Assembly (NCBI GenBank): GCA_023375785.1
Contig: SZWC01002444.1
Coordinates: 135,223-199,222 of the forward strand
From: Penium margaritaceum
Lineage: Eukaryota; Streptophyta; Zygnematophyceae; Desmidiales; Peniaceae
Direction: 5' to 3'
DNA length: 64,000 nt
Positions within the stretch are counted from its first letter, which is position 1; the number at the start of each line of letters is the position of its first letter. This document shows positions 11,935 to 22,980 of this stretch, piece after piece. Under the pieces are notes generated by a model. That model did no database searches, was not told the origin of the DNA, and worked only from the letters and a program-made list of their open reading frames with translations. Position numbers and translations under genes: made by a program.

Positions 11935-12968
11935 TGTCAGAATCTTGATCAAGCCTCACACGGCTCATCCGGGTTCTCCTCTGTCTCCCTGGCGTCATCC
12001 AACTCTCCCTTGGACACCCACTCAGAAGGAAATGGAAAAGCCAGTCCGGTCCCGGTGCACCTCCCGCGTCCCGCCGCCTGAACGGCTCAGACGGTATGAC
12101 CAATCAGACTTCTCCGGCCTGACTATCCGACCGTTCGAACCCACCACTATCAACGCCAACGGACCTCCGACGCCATGTAACCACCAGCAAGATCTGCCGA
12201 CAATAGTCCTGCTCCTTGGCCCGTTCGCCTGGCTACAACCAAGGCTCGGCAGAAGAAGCACGTCCTCCACTCAACGTGGGAGAACTCCCAAGAGCACAAG
12301 ATTGTGCAGAGCCGTACCGCGCCTCTGCACCGCACAGACACAGAAGCAGCAGCAGCAGCACAATGGCGGCTACGACTTCACATCTCGCATCGCTCTCCCT
12401 AATGGGTTTAGGCACCTGAACTCTAGCCCCAGGACTAGCTAGACCTATACAGTACTAATAGCAGTAGGACCCCTGTATTCTATTTGCCTCAGTCAATTCC
12501 TTCTCAATTACCTTCATCATCGTTTCCTCAGCCTTATTGCCATCTATGACCTCATCGCTCTCATCGCTTGGATCGTTGCCTCCGCTCAATCATCCAATCG
12601 CTTCCGCACAAGGGTGTCGGCCCCTCAGCCTCTTGCTTGCACACAGACCTCTGGCCCTCATTTAGCTGTGCCTTGCAATCAATCCTCAAAGCCGTTATCT
12701 GCTTCTCCCTCGCTGCTGTGCCCGAATTGCGGTGACCTTTTTGCCCGCGCTTCGGTGTCCAACGTTTCCTCTCTGCTGAAGTGTCGCTTCTCATTTATTA
12801 TCCTCAGCGCTTCGTCGCTTTCGCTCCTCGCGTTGCCTTCTCTTGCCCTCCCGATTCTGCTCCCGCTGTGATGTCATCTTCCGTCAGCCTTTCGCACCTT
12901 TGTGGTAGCTTCCGCGCCACTTGCTTCTCTACTTCCTTGTATGCACCGCTTCTCCCATTTTCCTGACA
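11935..12968 (+). repeat. 5' LTR of element 1
   Basis: It begins TGTCAGAATCTTGATCAAG and ends CCTGACA, a TGTCA/TGACA terminal inverted repeat. It matches 14761-15807 over its full length with scattered substitutions and short indels, including a CAG-rich run near 12345-12360. I see no confident TATA box or polyadenylation signal. Confidence 0.93.
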
Positions 12969-12981
12969 CGGTATCAGAGCC
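12969..12981 (+). promoter_or_regulatory. Primer-binding site (initiator tRNA-Met type)
   Basis: CGGTATCAGAGCC follows the LTR end directly. The plant initiator tRNA-Met complement is TGGTATCAGAGCC, so only the first base differs. Minus-strand DNA synthesis of the element would start here. Confidence 0.88.
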
Positions 12982-13382
12982 TAGCAAAAGATCCTGGCTC
13001 TTTCCGCCGCTTCCTTGCTCTCAATGATACTGGAACCACCAAGTCGCGCCGCACCGTCCCTTCCTCCTGCAACTACAAAGACAAACAACACTGTGTATGG
13101 GCGCAGCGTTCAACAATCTTGCAGCATTCATCAACCAAAGCAATCTCCTCCTGGCGCCTAAATCTCGTCACCGAAGCGCGCCTCCTCTGATCAGCTATCC
13201 TCCGCAACGTCTGCATTCTCCAACGCCGCGCACGTGGTTAGCCCCTGCACCTAGTGCAGCAGTCGTCCTGGCCATCAGGGACGCGTATGGGTACGTCGCT
13301 GTAACAAGGACAACTGCTGCATTGCAACTCATCCACATTCCGCAAACTGCCACCATCCTGATCTTCTCATGCTGCTGACATC

Positions 13383-14162
13383 ATGTTGACCTTCGAATGC
13401 ACTCCTCCTCCCTCAGAAGTCCTTCCTCCTTTCCAGGATGACTACCTGGACTACTGCTATGATGACTACCTCTACCCTGGTGATCCACTCTCCTCACCTC
13501 AAGCCGCCTTCTCAACTGAAGTCTCTCTCGACCCTGCCGCTGCTATGGGTCTTCTCCTCTTCTCCAACACTCCAATCTTCTCCCGCGAAGAACTAAACCA
13601 GTTCATGCTCCTCAACTACGGCACCTCCATTGGTGGTTCCATGCCGCAGCAGACGAGCATTTCCTCTGCGACCGCACCTCTATCACCGGAAAACAAGTCT
13701 CTCTCTACCGATGAACCCGCATCACGCTCGCTCTCCTCGCCTCCAGCAGCCAAAACCACAGCTCGCTACATCCTGCCTCCAAAACGCATGCAGCTGCCCA
13801 GCAATGTCTCAGCCTCGACTCCACTTACTCCCTCCACTGTCTCTGACTCCAAGGTTTCCTGTGAGAAACCAGCACCCTCCGACGCTCTCGTTTCACTGCC
13901 AGCTGACAAACTCCTTTCTGGACCTTCATCCGCTCTGCCTCCCACTGACACGTCCTCAGCACAACACCAGCGCAACCACCTTCTCCAGCAGTTCCTCCTG
14001 GTTTTTCTCAGCCTGCATTCCCCCTTCCAGCATCTCAAGCTGACATTCACTCAACTCCTTCAGCAGTTTCTCTTCTCTCAACCAACTTGTCCTCCTGCAG
14101 TCAGCCAACCTCTCATCCGCCTCCGCAACCGTCTGACTTCCCCAAAGATCCAAAGCTTCTAG
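13383..14162 (+). CDS. Hypothetical Ser/Pro-rich protein inside element 1 (uncertain)
   Basis: This 259-codon ATG frame lies in the internal region of element 1. I recognise no family. The N-terminal 75 residues are acidic and aromatic (FQDDYLDYCYDDYLYPGD) with a short hydrophobic stretch (MGLLLFSN). The rest is a low-complexity Ser/Pro/Thr-rich tail, as expected from CT-rich DNA. There is no zinc knuckle, aspartic protease motif, integrase HHCC or DDE signature, or reverse transcriptase YxDD. It could be a relic of a Gag-like leader protein, or simply a chance frame in stop-poor pyrimidine-rich sequence. Conservation of this frame in other copies of the element would decide. Confidence 0.3.
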   Translation: MLTFECTPPPSEVLPPFQDDYLDYCYDDYLYPGDPLSSPQAAFSTEVSLDPAAAMGLLLFSNTPIFSREELNQFMLLNYGTSIGGSMPQQTSISSATAPLSPENKSLSTDEPASRSLSSPPAAKTTARYILPPKRMQLPSNVSASTPLTPSTVSDSKVSCEKPAPSDALVSLPADKLLSGPSSALPPTDTSSAQHQRNHLLQQFLLVFLSLHSPFQHLKLTFTQLLQQFLFSQPTCPPAVSQPLIRLRNRLTSPKIQSF

Positions 14163-14751
14163 AAGCTGAAATCTCCGCAAGTGCGCAAGGACCATCACCA
14201 GCCCATCTGCCGACCACAGCTCCCTCAAGATCGACCTCTCCTCAGCTTTCATCCTCCTGCACCTCGTCCCTCAACTCGTCCGCCACCTGCTACCTTGAAC
14301 TCTCCGCATTACTAGCATGTCTGTTTCCAGCATCATCTTCTCTATCGACGTCACTTGAGTCTTTTCTCCTTCCTCCAACTCTCCAAAGCACCTCGCCGCC
14401 ACCTCAAACTTCATCGTTCTGTAACTCTATCATAACTGCCCAGCTGCTGTCACTAGCCTTTCACCCTCCCTTTGAGCTCACCTCTGACTCCACTCTTCTC
14501 TCGCACCTGCAAGCACAGCATCCAACAGCATGGATGCATGAACTCACTCCTCCAGTTGCTTCTCTCTCTCTCCTACAGTTTCTCTGGAACATGCATAAGG
14601 ATTCCAACCTCCTCTCCTTTGGTGAACCGTTCAGCAGCAGCCCTTCTCATCTTCTCCTTGGGACGAAGCCGGCTGCCCACCAATCCCCTCATCCAACTGA
14701 AAAGCAACTGGCCTCCCTTCTTGGCCTCTTTCTTGCAAGCCGTGTGATCTT

Positions 14752-14760
14752 GAAGGGGGC
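14752..14760 (+). promoter_or_regulatory. Polypurine tract of element 1
   Basis: GAAGGGGGC sits directly before the TGTCAG of the right LTR, where plus-strand synthesis is primed in LTR retrotransposons. Confidence 0.85.
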
Positions 14761-15807
14761 TGTCAGAATCTTGATCAAGCCTCACACGGCTCAACCGGGT
14801 TCTCCTCTGTCTCCCTGGCGTCATTCAACTCTCCCCTGGACACCCACTCAGAAGGAAATGGAAAAGCCAGTCTGGTCCCGGTTCACCTCCCGCGTCCCGC
14901 CGCCTGAACGGCTCAGACGGTACGACCAATCGGACTTCTCCGGCCTGACAATCCGACTGTCCGAACCCACCACGATCAACGCCAACGGACCTCCGACGCC
15001 ACGTAACCACCAGCAAGATCTACTGACAACAGTCCTGCTCCCTGGCCCGTTCGCCGTGGCTACAACCAAGGCTCGGCAGAAGAAGCACGTCCTCCACTCA
15101 ACCTGGGAGGACTCCAAAGAGCACAAGATCATGCAGAGCCGCACCGCACCTCCGCATCGCGCCTCCGTACCGCACCGACACAGAAGCAGCAGCAGCAGTA
15201 CAATGGCGGCTGCGGCTTCACATCTCACATCGCCCTCCCTAATGGGTGTAGGCACCTGAACTCTAGCCCCAGGACTAGCTAGACCTATACAGTACTAAAA
15301 GCAGTAGGACCCTTGTATTCTATTTGCCTCATTCAATTCCTTCTAAATTACCTTCATCATCGTTTCCTCAGCCTTATTCCCATCTATGACCTCATCGCTC
15401 TCATCGCTCGGATTGTTGCCTCCGCTCAATCATCTAATCGCTTCCGCACAAGGGTGTCGCCCCTCAGCCTCTCGCTTGCACACAGGCCTCTGGCCCTCAT
15501 TCAGCTGTGCCTTGCAATCAATCCTCAAAGCTGTTGTCCGCTTCTCCCTTGCTACTGTGTCCGAATCGCGGTGACCTTTTCGCCTGCGCTTCGGTGTCCA
15601 ACGTTTCCATACTTCTGAAGTGCCGCTTCTCATTTCTTATCCTCAGCGCTTTGTCGCTTTCGCTCCTCGCGCTGCCTTCTCTAGCCCTCCCGATTCTGCT
15701 CCCGCTGTGACGTCATCTTCCGTCAGCCTTCCGCACCTTCATGGTAGCTTCCGGGCAATTTGCTTCTCTGCTTCTCTGTATGCTCCGCTGTTCCCATTTT
15801 CTTGACA
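14761..15807 (+). repeat. 3' LTR of element 1
   Basis: It begins TGTCAGAATCTTGATCAAG and ends TCTTGACA, followed by the TTCCC target duplication. It is 13 bp longer than the 5' LTR, partly from an extra GCCTCCG-type segment near 15150-15175. Confidence 0.93.
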
Positions 15808-15812
15808 TTCCC
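15808..15812. repeat. Target-site duplication, right of element 1 (TTCCC)
   Basis: This is the second TTCCC copy, after which the interrupted D monomer resumes in register. Confidence 0.92.
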
Positions 15813-18800
15813 AACCCATTGTTTCCCCCTCTGACCATTTGTGACTCGTGTTATGAGCTTTCAACATTAACCACACACTGTGAAATTCTTTTGGTCATGG
15901 TTAGTGGTATATGCCTACTTTGCTTTGTCACTGTACATGGTTGCCACGCCGTGTCACTACGTATTGAAGGTCTTTGTGCTTTCTAGTTGATAGCTAGTGT
16001 TCCCAAACCATTGTTACCCCCTCTGACTATCTGTGACTCTTGTTGTGAGTTGTCAACGTTGACCACATGAAGTGGAATTTTTTGGTCATGGTCAGTGACA
16101 TTTGCATACTTTGGTTGGTCACTGTGCATGGTAGCCACACTGTGCCACTGCATATTGAAGTTCTTTGTACTTGCTAGTTGATAACTAGTATTCACAAACC
16201 ATTGCTTCCCCCTCTGACCATTTGTGACTCGTATTATGAGTTGTCAAAGTTGATCACACATAGTGACATTCTTTGGTCATGGTCGGTAACATATGCCAAC
16301 TTTGGTTGGTCATTGTACATGGTAGCCACACCGTGCCACTACTTATTGAAGGTCCTTGTGCTTGCTAGTTGATAACTGGTGTTCCCAAACCATCGTTTCC
16401 CCCTCTGACCATTTGTGGCTCGCATTATGAGTTGTCAACGTTGACCACACACAGCGGATTTGTTTGGTCAAAGGCAGTATATATGCCTACTTTGGTCGGT
16501 CATTGTGCATGGTAGCCACACCGTGCTACTACTTATTGAAGTTCGTTGTACTTGCTATTTGAAAACTAATATTACAAAACCATTGTTTCCCCCTCTGACC
16601 ATTTGTGACTCGTGTTATGGCTTGTGAACGTTGACCACCCATATTGAAATTCTTTGGTCATGGTCAGTGACACATGCCTAGTTTGGTTTTTCGGTGTGCA
16701 TAGTAGCCACACCGTGCCACTACTTATTGAAGTTCTTTGTCCTTTCTAGTTGATTCATAGGGTTCCCAAACCATTGTCTCTCCCTCTGACCATTTGTGAC
16801 TCGTGTTATGAGTTGTCGATGTTGACCACACATAGTGGACTTCTTTGGTCATAGTCAGTGACGTATGCATCCTTTGGTTGGTCACTGTGCACGCTAGCCA
16901 CGCTGAGCCACTACTTGTAGAAGGTCTTTATACTTGCTAGTTGATAACTAGTGTTCCCAACCCATTGTTTCCCCCTCTGACCATTTGTGACTCGTGTTAT
17001 GAGTTTTCAACATTGACCACACACTGTGAAATTCTTTTGGTCATGGTTAGTGGCATATGCCTACTTTGGTTTGTCACTGTACATGCTTACCACACCGTGT
17101 CACAACGTATTGAAGGTATTTGTGATTTTTAGGTGGTAGCTAGTGTTCCCAAACCATTGTTATCCCCTCTGACAATCTGTGACTCTTGTTGTGAGATGTC
17201 AACGTTGACCACATGAAGTGAAATTCTTTGGTCCTGGTCAGTGACATATGCATACTTTGGTTGGTCACTGTGCATGGTAGCCACACTGTTCCACTACATA
17301 TTAAAGGTCTTTGTACTTGCTAGTCGATAACTAGTATTCCAAAACCATTGGTTTCCCCTCTGACCATTTGTGACTCGTGTCATGGGTTGTGAACGTTGAC
17401 CATCCATATTGAAATTCTTTGGTCATGGTCAGTGACATATGCCTAGTTTGGTTGTTCGGTGTGCATAGTAGCCACACCGTGCCACTACTTATTGAATTTC
17501 TTTGTCGTTTCGAGTCGATATATAGGATTCCCAAACCATTGTCTCTCCCTCTGACCATTTGTGACTCGTGTTATGAGTTGTCAATGTTGACCACACATAG
17601 TGGACTTCTTTGGTCATAGTCAGTGACGTTTTTATCCTTTGGTTGGTTACTGTGCACGCTAGCCACACCGTGCCACTACTTGTTGAAGGTCTTTGTACTT
17701 GCTAGTTGATAACTAGTGTTCCCAACCCATTGTTTCCCCCTCTGACCATTTGTGACTTGTGTTATGAGTTTTCAACGTTGACCACACAGTGTGAAATTCT
17801 TTTGGTCATGGTTAGTGGCATATGCCTACTTTGGTTTGTCACTTTACATGTTTTCAATGCTGTGTCACTACATATTGAAGGTCTTTGTGCTTTCTAGTTG
17901 ATAGCTAGTGTTCCCAAACCATTGTTACCCCCTCTGACTATCTGTGACTCTTGTTGTGAGTTGTCAACGTTGACCACATTAACTGAAATTCGTTGGTCCT
18001 GGTCAGTGATATATGCATACTTTGGTTGGTCACTGTGCATGGTAGCCACACTATGCCACTACATTTTGAAGGTCTTTGTACTTGCTAGTCGATAACTAGT
18101 ATTCACAAAGCATTATTTCCCCCTCTGACCATTTATGACTCGTGTTATGAGTTTTCAAAGTTGACCACACATAGTGACATTCTTTGGTCATGGTCAGTGA
18201 CATATACCTACTTTGGTTGGTCATTGTACATGGTAGCCACATCGTGCCACTAATTATTGAAGGTCTTTGTGCTTGCTAGTTGATACCTGGTGTTTCCAAA
18301 CCATCGTTCCCCCCTCTGACCATTTGTGACTCGTATTATGAGTTGTCAATGTTGACCACACACAGCGGATTTCTTTGGTCAAAGGCAGTACATATGCCTA
18401 TTTTGACCTTTCATTGTGCATGGAACCCACACCGTGCTACTACTTATTGAAGGTCGTTGTACTTGCTAGTTTAAAACTAATATTCCGAAACCATTGATTC
18501 CCCTTCTGACCATTTGTGACTCGTGTTATGGGGGTGAACGTTGACCACCCATATTGAAATTCTTTGGTCATGGTCAGTGACATATGCCTAGTTTGGTTGT
18601 TCGGTGTGCATAGTAGCCACACTGTGCCACTACTTATTGAAGTTCTTTGTCCTTTCTAGTCGATACATAGGGTTCCCAAACCATTGTCTCTCCCTTTCAC
18701 CATTTGTGACTCGTGTTATGAGTTGTCAATGTTGACCACACATAGTGGACTTCTTCGGTCATAGTGAGTGACGTATGCATCATTTGGTTGGTCACTGTGC

Positions 18801-21800
18801 ACGCTAGCCACACCGTGCCACTACTTGTTGAAGGTCTTTGTACTTGCTAGTTGATAACTAGTGTTCCCAACCCATTGTTTCCCCCTCTGACCATTTGTCA
18901 CTCGTGTTATGAGTTTTCAACGTTGACCACACACTGTGAAATTCTTTTCGTCATGGTTAGTGGCTTATGCCTACTTTGGTTTGTCACTGTATATGGTCAA
19001 CACACTGTGTCACTATGTATTGAAGGTCTTTGTGCTTTCTAGTTGATAGCTAGTGTTCCCAAACCATTGTTACCCCCTCTGACTATCTATGACACAAGCT
19101 GTGAGTTGTCAACGTTGACCACATGAAGTGAAATTCGTTGGTCCTGGTCAGTGACACATGCATACTTTGATTGGTCACTGTGCATGGTAGCCACAATGTG
19201 CCACTACATATTGAAGGTCTTTGTACTTGCTAGTCGATAACTAGTATTCACAAACCATTGTTACCCCCTCTGACCATTTGTGACTCGTGTTATGATTTGT
19301 CAAAGTTGGCCACACATAGTGGCCTTCTTTGGTCATGGTCAGTGACACATGCCTACTTTGGTTGGTCATTGTACATGGTAGCCACATCGTGCCACTACTT
19401 ATTGAAGGTCTTTGTGCTTGCTAGTTGATACCTGGTATTGCCAAACCATCGTTTCTCCCTCTGACCATTTGTGACTCGTATTATGAGTTGTCAAAGTTGA
19501 CCACACACAGCGGATTTCTTTGGTCAAAGGAAGTACATATGCCTACTTTGGCCGGACATTGTGCATGGTAGGCACACCGTGCTACTACTTATTGAAGGTC
19601 GTTGTACTTGCTAGTTGAAAACTAATATTCCGAAACCATTGTTTCCCCCTCTGACCATTTGTGACACGTGTTATGGGTTGTGAACGTTGACCACCCATAT
19701 TGAAATTCTTTGGTCATGGTCAGTGACATATGCCTAGTTTGGTTGTTCTGTGTGCATAGTAGCCACACTGTGCCACTACGTAATGAAGCTCTTTCTCCTT
19801 TCTAGTCGATACATAGGGTTCCCAAACCATTGTGTCTCCCTCTGACCATTTGTGACTCGTGTTATGAGTTTTCAATGTTGACCACACATAGTGGACTTCT
19901 TTGGTCATAGTCAGTGACGTATGCATCCTTTGGTTGGTCAGTGTGCACGCTAGCCACACCGTGCTAGTACTTGTTGAAGGTCTTATTGATCATTTGTGAC
20001 TCGTGTTATGAGTTTTCAACGTTGACCACACACTGTGAAATTCTTTTGGTCATGGTTAGTGGCATATGCCTACATTGGTTTGTCACTGTACATGGTTGCC
20101 ACGTTGTGTCACTACGTACTGAAGGTCTTTGTGCTTTCTAGTTGATAGCTAGTGTTCCCAAACCATTGTTACCCCCTCTGACTATCTGTGACTCTTGTTG
20201 TGAGTTGTCAACGTTGACCACATGAAGTGAAATTCGTTGGTCCTGGTCAGTGACGTATGCATACTTTGGTTGGTCACTGTGCATGGTAGCCACACTGTGC
20301 CACTACATATTGAAGGTATTTGTACTTGCTAGTCGATAACAAGTATTTAAAAACCATTGTTTCCCCCTCTGACCATTTGTGACTTGTGTTGTGAGTTGTC
20401 AACGTTGACCACACATAGTGACATTCTTTGGTCATGGTCAGTGACATCTGCTTACTTTGGTTGGTCATTGTACATGGTAGCCACATCGTGCCACTACTTA
20501 TTGAAGGTTTTTGTGCTTGCTAGTTGATACCTGGTGTTCCCAAACCATCGTTCCCCCCTCTGACCATTTGTGACTCGTATTATGAGTTGTCAACGTTGAC
20601 CACACACAGTGGATTTCTTTGGACAAAGGCAGTACATATGCCTACTTTGGCCGGTCATTGTGCATGGTAGCCACACCGTGCTACTACTTATTAAAGGTCG
20701 TTGTCCTTGCGAGTTAAAAACTAATATTCCAAAACCATTGTTTCCCCATCTGACCATTTGTGACTCGTGTTATGGGTTGTGAACGTTGACCACCCATATT
20801 GAAATTCTTTGGTCATGGTCAGTGACATATGCCTAGCTTGATTGTTCGGTGTGCATAGTAGCCACACTGTGCCACTACTTATTGAAGTTCTTTGTCCTTT
20901 GTAGTCGATACATAGGGTTCCTAAACCATTGTCTCTCCCTTTGACCATTTGTGAATCGTGTTATGAGTTATCAATGTTGACCACACATAGTGGACTTCTT
21001 TGGTCATAGTCAGTGACGTATGCATCATTTGGTTGGTCACTGTGCACGCTAGCCACACCGTGCCACTACTTGTTGAAGGTCTTTGTTCTTGCTAGTTGAT
21101 AACTAGTGTCCGCAACCCATTGTTTCCCCCTCTGACCATTTGTGACTCGTGTTATGAGTTTTCAACGTTGACCACACACTTTGAAATTCTTTTGGTCATG
21201 GTTAGTGGCATATGCCTACTTTGGTTTGTTACTATACATGGTTAACACGCTGTGTCACTACGTATTGAAGGTCTTTGTGCTTTCTAGTTGATAGCTAGTG
21301 TTCCCAAACCATTGTTACCCCCTCTGACTATCTATGACTCTTGTCGTGAGTTGTCAACATTGACCACATGAAGTGAAATTTGTTGGTCCTGGTCAGTGAC
21401 ATATGCATACTTTGGTTGGTCACTGTGCATGGTAGCCACAGTGTGCCACTACATATCGAAGGTCTTTGTACTTGCTAGTCGATAACTAGTATTCACAAAC
21501 CATTGTTTCCCCCTCTGACCATTTGTGACTCGTATTATGAGTTGTCAAAGTTGACCACACATAGTGACATTCTTTGGTCATGGTCAGTGACATATGCCTA
21601 CTTTGGTTGGTCATTGTACATGGTAGCCACATCGTGCCAATACTTATTGAAGGTCTTTGTGCTTGCTAGTTGATACATGGTGTTCCCAAACCATCGTTTC
21701 CCCCTGTGACCTTTTGTGAATTGTATTATGAGTTGACAACGTTGACCACACACAGCGGATTTCTTTGGTCAAAGGCAGTACATATGCCTACTTTGGCCGG

Positions 21801-22214
21801 TCATTGTGCATGGTAGCCACACCGTGCTACTACTTATTGAAGGTCGTTGTACTTGCTAGTTGAAAACTAATATTCCAAAACCATTGTTTCCCCCTCTGAC
21901 CATTTGTGACTCGTGTTATGGGTTGCGAACGTTGACCACCCATATTGAAATTCTTTGGTCATGGTCAGTGACATATGCCTAGTTTGGTTGTTCGGTGTGC
22001 ATAGTAGCCACACTGTGCCACTACGTAATGAAGTGCTTTGTCCTTTCTAGTCAATACATAGGGTTCCCAAACCATTGTCTCTCCCTCTGACCATTTGTGA
22101 CTCGTGTTATGAGTTGTGAATGTTGACCATACATATTGGACTTCTTTGGTCATAGTCAGTGACGTATGCATCCTTTGGTTGGTCACTGTACACGCTAGCC
22201 ACACCGTGCCACTA
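15813..22214 (+). repeat. Satellite block 2
   Basis: The same six-monomer satellite continues from the D monomer split by element 1. The next D starts at 16942, one 1147-bp unit later once the element is removed, then 17707 (765 bp, four monomers: E passes directly to B near 17330) and 18852. At 19981-19993 the end of a C and the start of a D have been deleted, giving a truncated D. The block ends inside a C monomer where element 2 inserted. No gene is visible. Confidence 0.96.
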
Positions 22215-22219
22215 CTTGT
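22215..22219. repeat. Target-site duplication, left of element 2 (CTTGT)
   Basis: CTTGT is repeated at 26278-26282. Removing the element restores the C-monomer tail CTACTTGTTGAAGG. It lies at monomer position 164-168. Confidence 0.92.
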
Positions 22220-22970
22220 TGTCAGACGATTGCTGGTGCTGCCGTTGAGTGGACGCGGTCACAAGGACAAGCGTGTCAGTGGAGGACAGAAGCACGAGCA
22301 GAAGCAAAGCGGTATCGGCGACGAGAAGCGGAATGAAGGTGGAAAGGGAAGGCAATGGCGAGAATAAAGTGTGGGCGCAGCACCGGAAGGTGCGAGCACT
22401 GAGGAATTGCTGAGATGAGTGGACGCAGCACTTTGGAAAGAAGAGTAGAAACTTCCTCGAAGGTACGGGCGTTGCTGATGTATTGATGACGTTAGCAGGA
22501 AAGGACTGGGCGCAGTGCGAGAGCACGAGCGCTGAGAGACGAATGAAGGCAGAGGGATTGGAGGCGGCCCAGAGGGCGAGCCTGAAGAGGAATCCAATAG
22601 ACTGATTACTCAAAGGAATACAAGCAGTGCAAATAGGTAGCATCCTAGCCTAGCGCGCTTTGTCGAGCGGGCACAAGAGTGTAGTGGTGACTCGGGCAAG
22701 AGAGAGAAGGAGCGTCGCGAGACCACGATCCAGCTTTGCTAGCCGTACACATAGAGGAGTGTCGTGTGCAGGAGCGATCTCCGCAGGTACGTTCGCCTTG
22801 ACCGTTGTTGCACGAATCAGTTGGCTTGGTTGTGGCGAGGTTCGCACGATCGTCGGTCGTGAGACCGTTCGGACTTTGGTCGTATGGCTCCGGAGATGAA
22901 CCTGCACGGTCACTCTTTATTTTCTCAGTGGCTGCACCCCTTGAAGCGATCTCCGAGATAATTTCCGACA
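22220..22970 (-). repeat. 3' LTR of element 2
   Basis: On the minus strand it begins TGTCGGAAATTATCTCGG and ends TCTGACA. It pairs with 25528-26277 and is 751 bp long. By eye the two differ at roughly 7% of positions over about 270 bp next to the TCTGACA end, plus small indels. Confidence 0.93.
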
Positions 22971-22980
22971 CCCCCCTTAG
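22971..22980 (-). promoter_or_regulatory. Polypurine tract of element 2
   Basis: Minus-strand TAAGGGGGG directly precedes the TGTCGG start of the downstream LTR. The stop codon of the coding frame overlaps this tract. Confidence 0.85.

Larger units (their letters stand above)
11935..15807 (+). mobile_element. Element 1: complete non-autonomous LTR retrotransposon
   Basis: This is a 3873-bp insertion bounded by TTCCC duplications. It has two LTRs of 1034 and 1047 bp that start TGTCAG and end TGACA. A tRNA-iMet primer-binding site follows the left LTR and a GAAGGGGGC polypurine tract precedes the right one, which fixes plus-strand orientation. The internal region is 1792 bp, pyrimidine-rich, and encodes nothing I recognise as Gag, protease, integrase or reverse transcriptase. 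It should therefore depend on an autonomous partner for copying. The LTRs differ at roughly one site in twenty over the first 240 bp by eye, so the insertion is not very recent. It is GC-rich against the surrounding AT-leaning satellite. The superfamily is not certain; the 5-bp duplication and PBS fit Ty1/copia-like plant elements. Confidence 0.93.

Noticed and set aside
11927-12442. 171-codon frame at the start of element 1
   Set aside because: It begins in satellite and reads through the LTR. The matching frame in the other LTR differs by frameshifts.
14087-15259. 390-codon plus-strand frame crossing the end of element 1
   Set aside because: It runs through the polypurine tract and into the 3' LTR, and is a low-complexity Ser/Pro/Leu reading of CT-rich DNA. 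No domain is recognisable.
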